From Bacteroidota bacterium (GTDB lineage: Bacteria > Bacteroidota > Bacteroidia > Chitinophagales > Chitinophagaceae): a stretch of DNA of 64,000 nucleotides. This document shows, in pieces, positions 9,189 through 18,902 of this stretch. The notes beneath the pieces were generated by a model, which was not told the origin of the DNA, searched no databases, and saw only the letters and a program-made list of their open reading frames with translations. The DNA lies in assembly GCA_947460595.1 (NCBI GenBank), contig CANHGS010000014.1, forward strand, positions 1 to 64,000, in the 5' to 3' direction. The position numbers and the translations under genes were made by a program. Within the stretch, counting starts at the first letter, position 1; every line of letters begins with the position of its first letter.

Positions 9189-11072
9189 ATGTCTATCCTA
9201 AAAAAAATATTGTTCTTGCTGGTGTTGCTCATCTCATTTGCTCCATTGCTAGATGCACAGAAAAAAAAATCAGCTACTAAGACTACTAAGAGCAGCAAAC
9301 AAAAAAGCGGTTCTAAAAAGAAGTCTTCTAAGAAATCCAGTTCCAAAAAGTCAAGCTCAAAAAATAGCGCTAAAAAGTCTTCTTCAAAAAATAGCGCTAA
9401 AAAGTCTTCTCAAAAAAATAGCAGCAAAAAATCAACTTCTAAAAAAGTAAATCAGAATGAGGCGGATTTTATAGCGGCAACATTGACCAAGGAGGCTTTG
9501 GAAGATACTAGTCATCCAAAAGAAGTAGTGATTACATCTGCTTTTAAACCCTCTTTGAAAACGGCTGCCAAAATTAATTTTACCGCTGCAACGTCTTTGG
9601 CAGATACAGCCAGGTTGCAATTATTATACAGGGTACCTGCACAGAATCTCTTCTTTTCTTACCAGCCTGTTCCTATCAAGCCCATTGCCATGGCTTCGGA
9701 CTCCATAGAGCCTTGGAAGAATAGCCGCTATGTAAAAGTGGGTGTAGGTAATTTTAGCACTCCCTTTGCAGAAATGGGTTTGTCATTTGGAGACGGCCTT
9801 ACTAATACCGTTAGTATTCTTGCCACACATCTTTCATCCAAAGGCAATCTTGCTTTTCAGGAATTTGGCAGAAACAAATTATCCGTACTGGCCAATTTTC
9901 AAAAAAGTACCATCCATGATTGGACAGCCCATGCTTTTTTTGATAATAGCAGACAATACCTATATGGCTTTCAACCCGCTACCATTCCTTATAACAAGGA
10001 TGATTTATTGCAAAGATTCAATACACTGGGTGTTGACCTGAGCATGCACAACAAAATGTTAGGAGAGAATGGCTTTAGTTATCAACCCAAGATTGGCTTC
10101 AGGTATTTTTCAGACAATCGTCAGTCTAGTGAAATCAATTTCATTGCCCAATTGCCTTTTACAAAAACCTTTAGTAGGGTATCTTCCTTTAAAATGGGAT
10201 TCAACGCAGATATAGCTACTTACAAAGCACCCATGATTCCCAACAGTCTGAATATTCAGAATAACCTATTTTATGTAGATCCCAGTTTTGAATTTAAAAC
10301 CCCCAATCTGCGTTTTAATTTGGGAGTAACTCCTAGTTGGGATAATGCCACTTTTAAAATGTTGCCCAACTTAACTGCAGAAGCCAGCATCAAAGAAACA
10401 GGTATGATGGTTGAATTGGGCTGGAAGGGTAGCTATCAGAAAAATGGGTATAGAACCCTAGCTGAGTTTAATCCCTATATTGACAGACCTGATACCCTTT
10501 GGAATACCCGTATAGCGGAACAATATTTGGGTTTAAAAGGAGCTCTTGGTAATCATTTTAGCTTTTCAGGAAGGTTGTCTTTTATGCAGTTCTTTAATCA
10601 ACCCTTATTTGTCAATACCTTTTCAGACGGAAGAGCTTTTAATATCATTTATGACGGCAGGGTAGAAGCGCTCAGGATTAAGGGAGAACTGGGTTATAGG
10701 GTACAAGAACAGTTTTCCTTGATGGCAGGGGTAAATATTACCCAGTACACCAAACTGTCTAGCCATGACAAGGCTTATGGGTTGGTTCCTATGGAATTAA
10801 CAGGTTCTTTAAAATGGAAACTGCTCAAAGACCTACAAATTAAGGCCGATGTTTATTTTAGAGATGGGGTTCCTTATTTGTCCAAATCTTTGGTGAGTCA
10901 AAAGCTGGATCCCGCAGCTGACTTGAATTTGGGTGCAGAATTTACCGTTTTGCCCAGGCTCAATATCTGGTTCCAAATGAATAATTTGCTCAACAATACT
11001 TATCAACGTTGGAACCAATATGAAGTGTTGGGATTCAATGTTTTGGGAGGAGTTGTATATTCGCTACAGTAA
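9189..11072 (+). CDS. Outer-membrane beta-barrel protein with Lys/Ser-rich N-terminal segment (TonB-receptor-like)
   Basis: Signal peptide, about 70 aa of KKSSKKSSSKNSA low complexity, then amphipathic strands ending MNNLLNNTYQRWNQYEVLGFNVLGGVVYSLQ. Confidence 0.7.
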   Translation: MSILKKILFLLVLLISFAPLLDAQKKKSATKTTKSSKQKSGSKKKSSKKSSSKKSSSKNSAKKSSSKNSAKKSSQKNSSKKSTSKKVNQNEADFIAATLTKEALEDTSHPKEVVITSAFKPSLKTAAKINFTAATSLADTARLQLLYRVPAQNLFFSYQPVPIKPIAMASDSIEPWKNSRYVKVGVGNFSTPFAEMGLSFGDGLTNTVSILATHLSSKGNLAFQEFGRNKLSVLANFQKSTIHDWTAHAFFDNSRQYLYGFQPATIPYNKDDLLQRFNTLGVDLSMHNKMLGENGFSYQPKIGFRYFSDNRQSSEINFIAQLPFTKTFSRVSSFKMGFNADIATYKAPMIPNSLNIQNNLFYVDPSFEFKTPNLRFNLGVTPSWDNATFKMLPNLTAEASIKETGMMVELGWKGSYQKNGYRTLAEFNPYIDRPDTLWNTRIAEQYLGLKGALGNHFSFSGRLSFMQFFNQPLFVNTFSDGRAFNIIYDGRVEALRIKGELGYRVQEQFSLMAGVNITQYTKLSSHDKAYGLVPMELTGSLKWKLLKDLQIKADVYFRDGVPYLSKSLVSQKLDPAADLNLGAEFTVLPRLNIWFQMNNLLNNTYQRWNQYEVLGFNVLGGVVYSLQ

Positions 11073-11083
11073 ATTCCTTTTTC

Positions 11084-11659
11084 ATGCACCAGTATTTGTT
11101 GAAATACCTTGTTTTACATAAGCAATTGCCCCTACCAAAACTAGGTGTATTCAGCATTGAACAGGTTAGTGCTCAAATTGATGCTACCAACCACTTGCTT
11201 TATCCGCCTTCACAGGTCATCAGATTTACTCAGGAAACCGTTGCTGCAGACAGGCATTTTTATGATTTTATTGTCAATGAAACCGGCTGGGAACTGGTAG
11301 ACGTGATACGCCATATTCAAAAATTTGCCCAGCAATTACTTAACCAAGCACAAGATAAAGAAGGCGCTATTTTAGAAGGCATTGGCACTTTAAAACAAGA
11401 AGCTGATGGGCACTTACTATTTTTTGCGGATCGACCCTTAGACTATTTATTTTCTCAGGTAAAGATTGATAAATCTGTCAGCTTGGCCAAAGCCGATACA
11501 CTAAAACAATCTGCCTATAAGGCCCAGGAATTGGAAGGAGATGAATTAAGAGAATTATTGGGTCAAGCTACTGATTCAGACGCTTCCGATAACTGGTGGG
11601 TCTACGCATTTGCTTTATTGCTCTTAGGTGTAGGTGCACTTTTGTTTTATTACGTTTAG
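11084..11659 (+). CDS. HU-CCDC81-like domain protein with C-terminal TM anchor
   Basis: N-terminus MHQYLLKYLVLHKQLPLPKLGVFSIEQVSAQ; C-terminal WWVYAFALLLLGVGALLFYYV. Confidence 0.6.
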   Translation: MHQYLLKYLVLHKQLPLPKLGVFSIEQVSAQIDATNHLLYPPSQVIRFTQETVAADRHFYDFIVNETGWELVDVIRHIQKFAQQLLNQAQDKEGAILEGIGTLKQEADGHLLFFADRPLDYLFSQVKIDKSVSLAKADTLKQSAYKAQELEGDELRELLGQATDSDASDNWWVYAFALLLLGVGALLFYYV

Positions 11660-11665
11660 TTCCAA

Positions 11666-12571
11666 ATGCTCATGGACCAGATCATACATTATCAACAATG
11701 CCCAGCCTGTGAAAGCGCTGATATTGAAAAAGTTTTAACCGCCAAAGACCATACGGTTTCTGGAGAAAACTTTGAGATCTGGCACTGCAATCATTGCTCT
11801 CTTAGATTTACCCAAGATATTCCAGTATTAGCGGCCATTGGACCCTATTACCAGTCTGAAGAATATGTTTCCCATTCAGATTCTCAAAAAGGGTTGATCA
11901 ATAGTTTATACCACCGGGTACGCAACCATACTTTACAAACCAAGCACCAACTTTTGGAAACCGTTACGGGCAAAAAGCAAGGAGCTTTACTTGATGTAGG
12001 TGCAGGTACAGGTGCTTTTACTAAAACCATGCAAGACGCTGGATGGCAGGTAACGGGTTTAGAGCCTGATGATACAGCAAGATCAAATGCCATGCAATTA
12101 CACGGGGTAGATTTACAGTCTCCTGATCAGATTTATTATTTAGCTGATGCACAGTTTGACGCTATCGCCCTTTGGCACGTACTAGAACATGTACACGATT
12201 TGCAAGGCTATTTAGCCAACTTTCATAGACTACTAAAAGCAACTGGGAAACTGGTTATTGCTGTTCCAAATTATACCAGTAAAGATGCATCTGCCTATGG
12301 TGCTTTTTGGGCGGCTTATGACGTACCCAGACATTTATACCATTTCTCGCCAGCTAGCATGGAGGCACTGGCCAAGTCTAAGGGGTTTCAAGTAGACCAA
12401 ATGCAACCCATGTGGTTTGATTCCGTGTATGTAAGTATGCTCAGTGAAAAATGTAAGACGGGTAGCACCAAATTAATACCAGCCATTTGGAATGGGCTGT
12501 TGTCAAATGCCAATGCCATTGGAAATGCTGCCAATTGTAGCTCGGTAATTTACATACTGTCTAAGCAATAG
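11666..12571 (+). CDS. Class I SAM-dependent methyltransferase with N-terminal Cys-rich motif
   Basis: CPACES...HCNHCSLRFT and LLDVGAGTGAFTKTM / WHVLEHVHDL. Confidence 0.85.
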   Translation: MLMDQIIHYQQCPACESADIEKVLTAKDHTVSGENFEIWHCNHCSLRFTQDIPVLAAIGPYYQSEEYVSHSDSQKGLINSLYHRVRNHTLQTKHQLLETVTGKKQGALLDVGAGTGAFTKTMQDAGWQVTGLEPDDTARSNAMQLHGVDLQSPDQIYYLADAQFDAIALWHVLEHVHDLQGYLANFHRLLKATGKLVIAVPNYTSKDASAYGAFWAAYDVPRHLYHFSPASMEALAKSKGFQVDQMQPMWFDSVYVSMLSEKCKTGSTKLIPAIWNGLLSNANAIGNAANCSSVIYILSKQ

Positions 12572-12572
12572 G

Positions 12573-13367
12573 TTAGTTGAACTTGATTTCAAACAAAGCT
12601 GGCCACCACTTACCCGTTATATAAAAGGTTTTACTAGTAGGATTATAGGCAATACCGTTTAATACGTCTGAACTGCTATCTGGTATATTGCTTTTCTTCA
12701 ACAAATTAGTAAAGTCTGCCTTGGCTTCTACCAAACCAGTTTGGGGATTGATTTTGATGATCTCATTGGTTTGCCAGATATTAGCATAAATAGATCCATC
12801 TACCCATTCCATTTCATTGATATTGGACACATAGCCATTGTTGTTACTTACACCCAATGTGCGTTCAATTTTAAAGGATTCGGGATTCACAAAATAGAGA
12901 TTGCTGCCACCGGTATTAATGATCAAAGATTTGCCATCGGTGGTCATACCCCAACCTTCATAAGGCCATTCAAATTCTTGGGGCAGTTTTTTAAAATTCA
13001 TATCATAGACAAAAACCTTATGCTCCTGATAAGTGAGTTGATAGATTTTGCCATTCAATATAGAAATGCCTTCACCAAAATAATCATAACTTAATTTGAC
13101 GCTTTTCTTAATCTTACCTGTTTTTACATCCACTTCCAAGAGCTTGCTGCGCCCCTTGTTTCCCGTACTTTCTAAAAATCTTCCTTCATGCAATAAAAGC
13201 CCCTCCGTAAAAGAACTGGTATCATGTGGATAAACATTTAACACGGTATAATTGAGTGTTGCTGGTGCAGAAATAGCTGGTAAGCTATGGTTACTGTTGG
13301 TATCTGTGTTGTTATTACAAGCTGCCAAACCAAGGGCTAAAACCAGGAGAGGAAAATAGTGCTTCAT
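12573..13367 (-). CDS. Glutaminyl-peptide cyclotransferase (lipoprotein)
   Basis: LAACNNN lipobox; YPHDTSSFTEGLLLHEGRFLESTGNKGRS and LNGIAYNP...FYITGKWWPALFEI. Confidence 0.85.
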   Translation of the reverse strand: MKHYFPLLVLALGLAACNNNTDTNSNHSLPAISAPATLNYTVLNVYPHDTSSFTEGLLLHEGRFLESTGNKGRSKLLEVDVKTGKIKKSVKLSYDYFGEGISILNGKIYQLTYQEHKVFVYDMNFKKLPQEFEWPYEGWGMTTDGKSLIINTGGSNLYFVNPESFKIERTLGVSNNNGYVSNINEMEWVDGSIYANIWQTNEIIKINPQTGLVEAKADFTNLLKKSNIPDSSSDVLNGIAYNPTSKTFYITGKWWPALFEIKFN

Positions 13368-13412
13368 AGAATTTGATTGCTTAAAAATAGGAAAGTTCCT
13401 GATTGAGAATCG

Positions 13413-14552
13413 TTAAAAATAGCGTAGCATTAATTCGGCTGCTTTTTCACCCATGATTGGGGTAAGCGCCACACCCATACCATTACAGGCAATTGCCACA
13501 AATACATTATCACTTACTTGGGTTAGTAGCGGCTTTTTGTTTTCTGTAAAGCCCATGATCCCACTCCAATGGTCTTCAATAGAATATTCATAGGAGTGGT
13601 GAATATGTTCTTTTAAAAAGCCAATCAATTTGTTTTTAATTAAATCAGTAACCGCTATTTCGGTAGTTTTTTCTCCTTCAAAATCTGTGTTACGTGCGCC
13701 TCCCAATAAGATTCTATTGCCAAGGTTGCGCCAATAATAGAAACCTTCGTCAAAATGAAATGTGCCAGATAATTTCAAACCCTCAATAGGAGAAGTGAGA
13801 ATGACTTGGCCCCTAGCAGGAGTAATATTTAAATCAGGAAACAAGGTATTGCTATAAGCATTGGTGCAGAACAAGACCTGGTTACAAGTAAAGCGTATTT
13901 GTTGGGTTGTATGCAAAATGATGCCTTGCGGTTTTTTCTCCCAAAAAACTACTTCCATGCCATTCAAAATAGACACACCAGCGGCCTGCACTTTTTGAAT
14001 CAGAGCGCTTACTAATTTGCCACTATGTAAACCACCTTCCAAACTATTTTCTACCATGGCATCAAAGCCCATCATGCCTTTTTCAGCAATGGCGGCATCT
14101 CTTCTAACAAATGTTTGATCCTGATCAGTCAAGTCTTTCAGGTGCTTATTTAAGTCCGCTATTTTTTCATCCAATTGGCCAAAATAAGCATAGTCTTTGT
14201 TAATACATTCATAGCCGCCACAAGGATCAAAGTCTATCTGTGCCATGTCAAAATGCGACTTGATTTTTTCAATACCTAAATAGCGCATTTTAACCACTTC
14301 CAAACTGGTGTCTAAACCCATCTGTTCTATATCATGTATGATTTCTGTAGGGCTGCCAAAGCAAGCAAAACCCGCATTACGGGTAGAAGCACCTAATGGA
14401 ATAGTATTCCTTTCTAAGATGGTAATTTTAAGATAGGGGTTCCTCTTTTTAAGTTCATAAGCCGTCCACAAACCCATCAATCCTCCACCTACTAGTATGA
14501 TGTCCTGGGTAGAATAAAAACTCTCTTTTTCCCAAACCGATAGATTGCTCAT
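13413..14552 (-). CDS. FAD-dependent oxidoreductase (DAO family)
   Basis: DIILVGGGLMGLWTAYELKKRNP dinucleotide-binding motif; NAGFACFG; C-terminal HWSGIMGFTENKKPLL. Confidence 0.85.
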   Translation of the reverse strand: MSNLSVWEKESFYSTQDIILVGGGLMGLWTAYELKKRNPYLKITILERNTIPLGASTRNAGFACFGSPTEIIHDIEQMGLDTSLEVVKMRYLGIEKIKSHFDMAQIDFDPCGGYECINKDYAYFGQLDEKIADLNKHLKDLTDQDQTFVRRDAAIAEKGMMGFDAMVENSLEGGLHSGKLVSALIQKVQAAGVSILNGMEVVFWEKKPQGIILHTTQQIRFTCNQVLFCTNAYSNTLFPDLNITPARGQVILTSPIEGLKLSGTFHFDEGFYYWRNLGNRILLGGARNTDFEGEKTTEIAVTDLIKNKLIGFLKEHIHHSYEYSIEDHWSGIMGFTENKKPLLTQVSDNVFVAIACNGMGVALTPIMGEKAAELMLRYF

Positions 14553-14573
14553 GAAACAAAGATAGTTAAATGA

Positions 14574-14608
14574 AAAAAGGAAGTACCAAGCGATACTTCC
14601 TTTTTATT
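14574..14608. terminator. Bidirectional intrinsic terminator (end of ychF on - strand)
   Basis: AAAAAGGAAGTA / TACTTCCTTTTT perfect 12-bp arms. Confidence 0.7.
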
Positions 14609-14622
14609 AGCACATTTTTGAA

Positions 14623-15726
14623 TTATACGTTAAACCTAAAATGCATTACGTCTCCGTCTTTTACCAGGTATTCCTTACCCTCAATGCGCAAACGTCCATT
14701 ATCACGGCAAGCTGCTTCACTACCGTATTTTACAAAGTCTTCATAGGCAATAACTTCTGCCTTGATAAAGCCTTTTTCAAAATCGGTATGGATCACACTG
14801 GCGGCTTGTGGCGCTTTCCAACCTTTGTGAATGGTCCAAGCTCGAACTTCTTGAACGCCAGCTGTAAAATAGGTATCCAGGTTTAGCAGTTTATAGGTAG
14901 TGCGAATCAAGCGGTTTAGAGCAGGCTCTACCATTTTGTATTCTTCCATAAACATCAGTTTATCTTCCTCAGCCTCCATTTCAGCAATCTGTGCTTCAAT
15001 ATTGTTGCACATAATAATTAGTTCCGCACCTTCCTTGGTAACGGCTTCTTTTAACATGTCTGAAAACTTATTTCCAGTATGCATGCTGGCTTCTTCTACA
15101 TTGGCCACATACAAAACGGGTTTGTCTGTGAGTAAAAACAAATCAGCAATGGCGTATTTTTCTTCCTTATCCAAGCCCAAAGAGTGAATGCTCTTACCTT
15201 TTTCCAAATGCTCTTTGCAACGGTTCAAGATATCAAATTCGGCCTTGGCCTTGGTATCAGTTCCCACACGAGCCATTTTCTCTACCCTAGACCATTTGCG
15301 TTCTACTGAATCTAAATCTTTTAACTGTAATTCGGTTTCAATAATTTCTTTATCGCTTATGGGGTTAATAGCACCTTCTTCTCTGAGTACATTCTCATCT
15401 TCAAAACAGCGAATCACATGAATAATGGCGTCTACTTCTCTAATATTGGCCAAGAATTTATTACCCAAACCCTCGCCCTTGCTGGCTCCACGCACCAAAC
15501 CTGCAATATCAACTATCTCTAGCTGGGTAGGAACTATTCTATTGGGTTGAACTAGTTCTGCTAATTTGGCCATACGCTCATCGGGTACGTCTACCAAACC
15601 CACATTGGGTTCAATGGTACAAAAACGATAGTTGCTAGCTTGTGCCTTGGCACTAATACTAACCGCATTAAATAAGGTTGATTTTCCAACATTGGGTAAA
15701 CCCACAATTCCTGCTTGTAAAGCCAT
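14623..15726 (-). CDS. ychF: Redox-regulated ATPase YchF
   Basis: MALQAGIVGLPNVGKSTLFNAVS; start trimmed to 15726; C-terminal TGS domain. Confidence 0.95.
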   Translation of the reverse strand: MALQAGIVGLPNVGKSTLFNAVSISAKAQASNYRFCTIEPNVGLVDVPDERMAKLAELVQPNRIVPTQLEIVDIAGLVRGASKGEGLGNKFLANIREVDAIIHVIRCFEDENVLREEGAINPISDKEIIETELQLKDLDSVERKWSRVEKMARVGTDTKAKAEFDILNRCKEHLEKGKSIHSLGLDKEEKYAIADLFLLTDKPVLYVANVEEASMHTGNKFSDMLKEAVTKEGAELIIMCNNIEAQIAEMEAEEDKLMFMEEYKMVEPALNRLIRTTYKLLNLDTYFTAGVQEVRAWTIHKGWKAPQAASVIHTDFEKGFIKAEVIAYEDFVKYGSEAACRDNGRLRIEGKEYLVKDGDVMHFRFNV

Positions 15727-15798
15727 GTTCAAAATTTTGAGCGGCAAATATAGCCCCATTTGCGCTTTCTTGGGGTAAAAAACGGATTGGTTCCAATT

Positions 15799-17133
15799 CT
15801 AGAGTACCAGCAGCACTTTAGTGCCTAAAATCTTGTACTGTTTGTCTCTATAAACCACTTGGTATCTTCCTTTTTGAAGGTAGAGATAATAATAGCCGTC
15901 TGGCGATGTGGCATAGGTTTGATCAGCGGGAACCAACAAACCCACAAGTTTGTCACTGTATTCCTTCTCGTAAAATGCCTGTACAAAGTACAGGTCTCTG
16001 AAAATGGGTTGTACCGCTGTTTCTTTTTTCCATCCATTCATGGTACTAAATAGTGGCCTACCGTTCTTGAATTTGGTAGGAGGATGGTAGACATAGATAT
16101 CAAATAAATGGTAGTCATAGAGGTCAACGGACTTAGCTGCTTTAAATGGCACCATGGGTATGTCATAAGCTAACCTAGGTGCGTATTGTTGGTACCAAAG
16201 CGCTCCATAAAGTCCATTACTACCTTCGGTCATGTTAGTCTGGTCAATGGTCAAGGGATCAATACCTGAGATGATTTTAAAATAGGCGGCCATGGGTATT
16301 CTACCGTCGCTTCCAGCGCCTTCTTCTAAACTTCCCTGGCCCGCGTGTACCAAGATTTTGGCCTTGGGTTCTTTCTCTAAAACGCGATAAATCTTTTGGG
16401 CCTGTGTATACGCTCGTTGGTTCACGGTATGGGTAGCACTGCTGTCTTCATAAGCTACTAACGTATAACCCAATTCCAATGCTTTGCGCACCAATTCTCC
16501 GGCCAATGGTTCGCAGGTATAATGCCCAAGTAGCATATTCACTTGTCTGAGAGATGCATTAGGAAAGGGGTTCAGGGTTTCCATGGCCAAATACCTAAAA
16601 CCCTGTTGGTGTAGTTCCTCTAACAAAGAAGCTGTAAATACCCGGTGCTGTGGTTTTTCGTGCGCTTCATTGATCATAACCACTTGTTGGTTGCTAGTTT
16701 TTTCTAAGATATAGGATTTAGCGTCTTTGAAACTAGCTCCAGCAAAGGGATTGCCCTGTTTGGCAATGGCTTTTTGTAAGGAATCGGTATAGGGTGAAAA
16801 CAATTCTATTTTTTCTATCTCTTGCACACCTGCATAGTCTCCTATAAAAGCAAGAGATTGTTGTAGATCTGCATAATAATCTGACCTGCCACTATTTTTA
16901 ATAAGCCAAGGTTCCTGTTTAAAAGACTTGTATAGCGGATAGAGATAGTGCAATTCCTGGTTATGATAAATGCTCAAGTATTGGCTACTGTCTAAAGCCA
17001 TTCCTTTCTGAGCCTGCACATATTCTTTGAGGTAATTGTAATTCTCACTCCACTGTGCTCTTAAAGTTTGTTGGGTAAGACATATCAGAACCAGCAAGAA
17101 AAAGGCTTTGCGCATGCGCGATATTTTTTGCAA
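15799..17133 (-). CDS. Secreted protein of the erythromycin-esterase/ChaN/TraB-like fold group (uncertain)
   Basis: Signal peptide; VVMINEAHEKPQHRVFTASLLEELHQQGFRYLAMETL resembles the EreA/ChaN-like E-x-H motif block. Confidence 0.4.
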   Translation of the reverse strand: MQKISRMRKAFFLLVLICLTQQTLRAQWSENYNYLKEYVQAQKGMALDSSQYLSIYHNQELHYLYPLYKSFKQEPWLIKNSGRSDYYADLQQSLAFIGDYAGVQEIEKIELFSPYTDSLQKAIAKQGNPFAGASFKDAKSYILEKTSNQQVVMINEAHEKPQHRVFTASLLEELHQQGFRYLAMETLNPFPNASLRQVNMLLGHYTCEPLAGELVRKALELGYTLVAYEDSSATHTVNQRAYTQAQKIYRVLEKEPKAKILVHAGQGSLEEGAGSDGRIPMAAYFKIISGIDPLTIDQTNMTEGSNGLYGALWYQQYAPRLAYDIPMVPFKAAKSVDLYDYHLFDIYVYHPPTKFKNGRPLFSTMNGWKKETAVQPIFRDLYFVQAFYEKEYSDKLVGLLVPADQTYATSPDGYYYLYLQKGRYQVVYRDKQYKILGTKVLLVL

Positions 17134-17196
17134 GATTAAGCTTCTCCCTGTTAACGTGAACCAAATAATGGAACTAACAAAAAGCTTTAACAGTTG

Positions 17197-17607
17197 CTAT
17201 ATGGTCTTGGCGTATTGAAGTACTATTTCCCATTCTTCTGGTTTCACTGTTTGAACAGAAAGTCTACCCAAACGAATCAAGTCCATATTGGTGAGTCTGG
17301 GATCTTGTTTGAGTACCTGTAAGGACACAGGAACTTTGAGTTTTTTAAGGGGTTTAAAATCAACTACCAACCAGGCCGGATTATCTGTTGTGGGATCTTG
17401 ATAAGCTTCTTTAACCACTTTGGCAATACCTACAATTTCCATTCCCTCATTGCTATGATACCAAAAAGCCAGGTCGCCTTTTTTCATGGAACGCAGGTTA
17501 TTACGAGCACCATAATTACGCACCCCGTCCCACATGGTCAGGCCTTCTTGTTCAAACTGTTCCCAACTATACTTGAAAGGTTCTGATTTGATAAGCCAGT
17601 AGTTCAT
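17197..17607 (-). CDS. EVE domain-containing protein
   Basis: MNYWLIKSEPFKYSWEQFEQEGLTMWDGVRNYGARNNLRSMKKGDLAFWYHS; start trimmed to 17607. Confidence 0.92.
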   Translation of the reverse strand: MNYWLIKSEPFKYSWEQFEQEGLTMWDGVRNYGARNNLRSMKKGDLAFWYHSNEGMEIVGIAKVVKEAYQDPTTDNPAWLVVDFKPLKKLKVPVSLQVLKQDPRLTNMDLIRLGRLSVQTVKPEEWEIVLQYAKTI

Positions 17608-17610
17608 ATA

Positions 17611-17634
17611 AAAAAATTCAAAAGTCAAAAAGGT
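17611..17634 (-). repeat. Short TTTTGAC/TTTTGAA heptamer pair
   Basis: Reverse complement contains TTTTGACTTTTGAATTTT, identical 18-mer also at about 58966-58983. Confidence 0.6.
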
Positions 17635-17684
17635 ATGGGAAAGGAAAAAAATAAATATTAAAATTGAAATACAATAATCTAAAA

Positions 17685-18404
17685 TTAATACCCACTTGCC
17701 AATACATCGGCCAAATGAAGGGTCTGCATATTGGAACCATGATTTTGCAAACAACCATTAATGTGCATGAGACAACTCATGTCAGTGCTAATCAAATAAT
17801 CAGCACCAGTGGCACCTGCATTGGTAATTTTTTGTTCGCCCATAGCCACGCTAATGGGCTCAAATTTAACGGCAAATGTACCTCCAAAACCACAGCAGGT
17901 TTCTACGTCATTCATCTCTACTATTTCTAAACCAGCCACCTTACTCAATAATTGTCTAGGACCTTGTTTAATCTTGCATTCACGCAGGGCGGCACAACTA
18001 TCATGGTATGTGGCCTTGCCTTCAAATTTGGCGCCAAGATCATCTATTTTAAGAATGTCTATCAAGAATTCAGAGAGTTCAAAAATGCGAGTTCTGATTT
18101 TTTGAGCTTGTTGTAAGTGTGCAGAATTTTCAAAGAGTTTGGCGTATTCGTTGCGCACAAAACCAACACAAGAAGCAGAGGGAGCAACTATGTATTCAGC
18201 CCCTTCAAAATCGTTTAAAAATTTGGTGCAAACTTCTTTCGATTCCCCCCAGAACCCAGCATTAAAAGCGGGTTGACCACAACAGGTTTGTTGGGCATTG
18301 TACTTAACCTCGCAACCTGCTTTTTCCAATACTTTGACCATATTAAAAGCAACAGTAGGGTAGAGTTGGTCTACAAAACAAGGAACAAAGATTTGCACTT
18401 TCAT
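17685..18404 (-). CDS. (Fe-S)-binding protein, LutA/GlpC-type CCG-domain protein
   Basis: Two cysteine-rich CCG domains: QTCCGQPAFN...SCVGFV and SCAALRE...ETCCGFGGTFAVKF. Confidence 0.85.
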   Translation of the reverse strand: MKVQIFVPCFVDQLYPTVAFNMVKVLEKAGCEVKYNAQQTCCGQPAFNAGFWGESKEVCTKFLNDFEGAEYIVAPSASCVGFVRNEYAKLFENSAHLQQAQKIRTRIFELSEFLIDILKIDDLGAKFEGKATYHDSCAALRECKIKQGPRQLLSKVAGLEIVEMNDVETCCGFGGTFAVKFEPISVAMGEQKITNAGATGADYLISTDMSCLMHINGCLQNHGSNMQTLHLADVLASGY

Positions 18405-18416
18405 ATCCTAAATGGT

Positions 18417-18896
18417 TTATTTCAATTTTCTATTCAAAGCAATCATCTTGATAGCAGTTACAGCAGCTTCCTCACCCTTGTGTCCGTGTTTTCCGCCCAC
18501 GCGTTCTAAAGCCTGTTGCTCATTCTCTAGGGTTAAAACACCAAAGATCACGGGAACATCTAAACTTAGATTGAGTTGTAATACGCCATCTGTCACCGCT
18601 TTGCATACATAGTCAAAGTGTGGTGTGTCTCCACGAATCACTGTGCCTAAAGTAATATAGGCATCGGGAGGAGTCTTGCAATAGGCGTAATGATTTTTAA
18701 CAGCAAAAGGAATTTCAAATGCTCCTGGAACGGTTAGTGTTTTACAGGCAATTCCTTGTGCTTTTAAAACGCGTTTAACACCTGCTTCTAGTTTATTGAT
18801 GATAGAAGCATTCCATTCTGTTTTCACTATAACAACAAAGGCATCCTTGATAACAGGGATGCCTTTGCTTAATGCAGTATTACTTTGAGTAGCCAT
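18417..18896 (-). CDS. ribH: 6,7-dimethyl-8-ribityllumazine synthase
   Basis: VPGAFEIPFAVK, ALGTVIRGDTPHFDYVC-like TLGTVIRGDTPHFDYVCKAV, FGVLTLENEQQALER. Confidence 0.95.
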   Translation of the reverse strand: MATQSNTALSKGIPVIKDAFVVIVKTEWNASIINKLEAGVKRVLKAQGIACKTLTVPGAFEIPFAVKNHYAYCKTPPDAYITLGTVIRGDTPHFDYVCKAVTDGVLQLNLSLDVPVIFGVLTLENEQQALERVGGKHGHKGEEAAVTAIKMIALNRKLK

Positions 18897-18902
18897 TAGC
18901 TA

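Noticed and set aside
9026-9346. 106-aa antisense ORF over the KS-rich region
   Set aside because: Low-complexity mirror of the Lys/Ser coding sequence, opposite two well-supported genes
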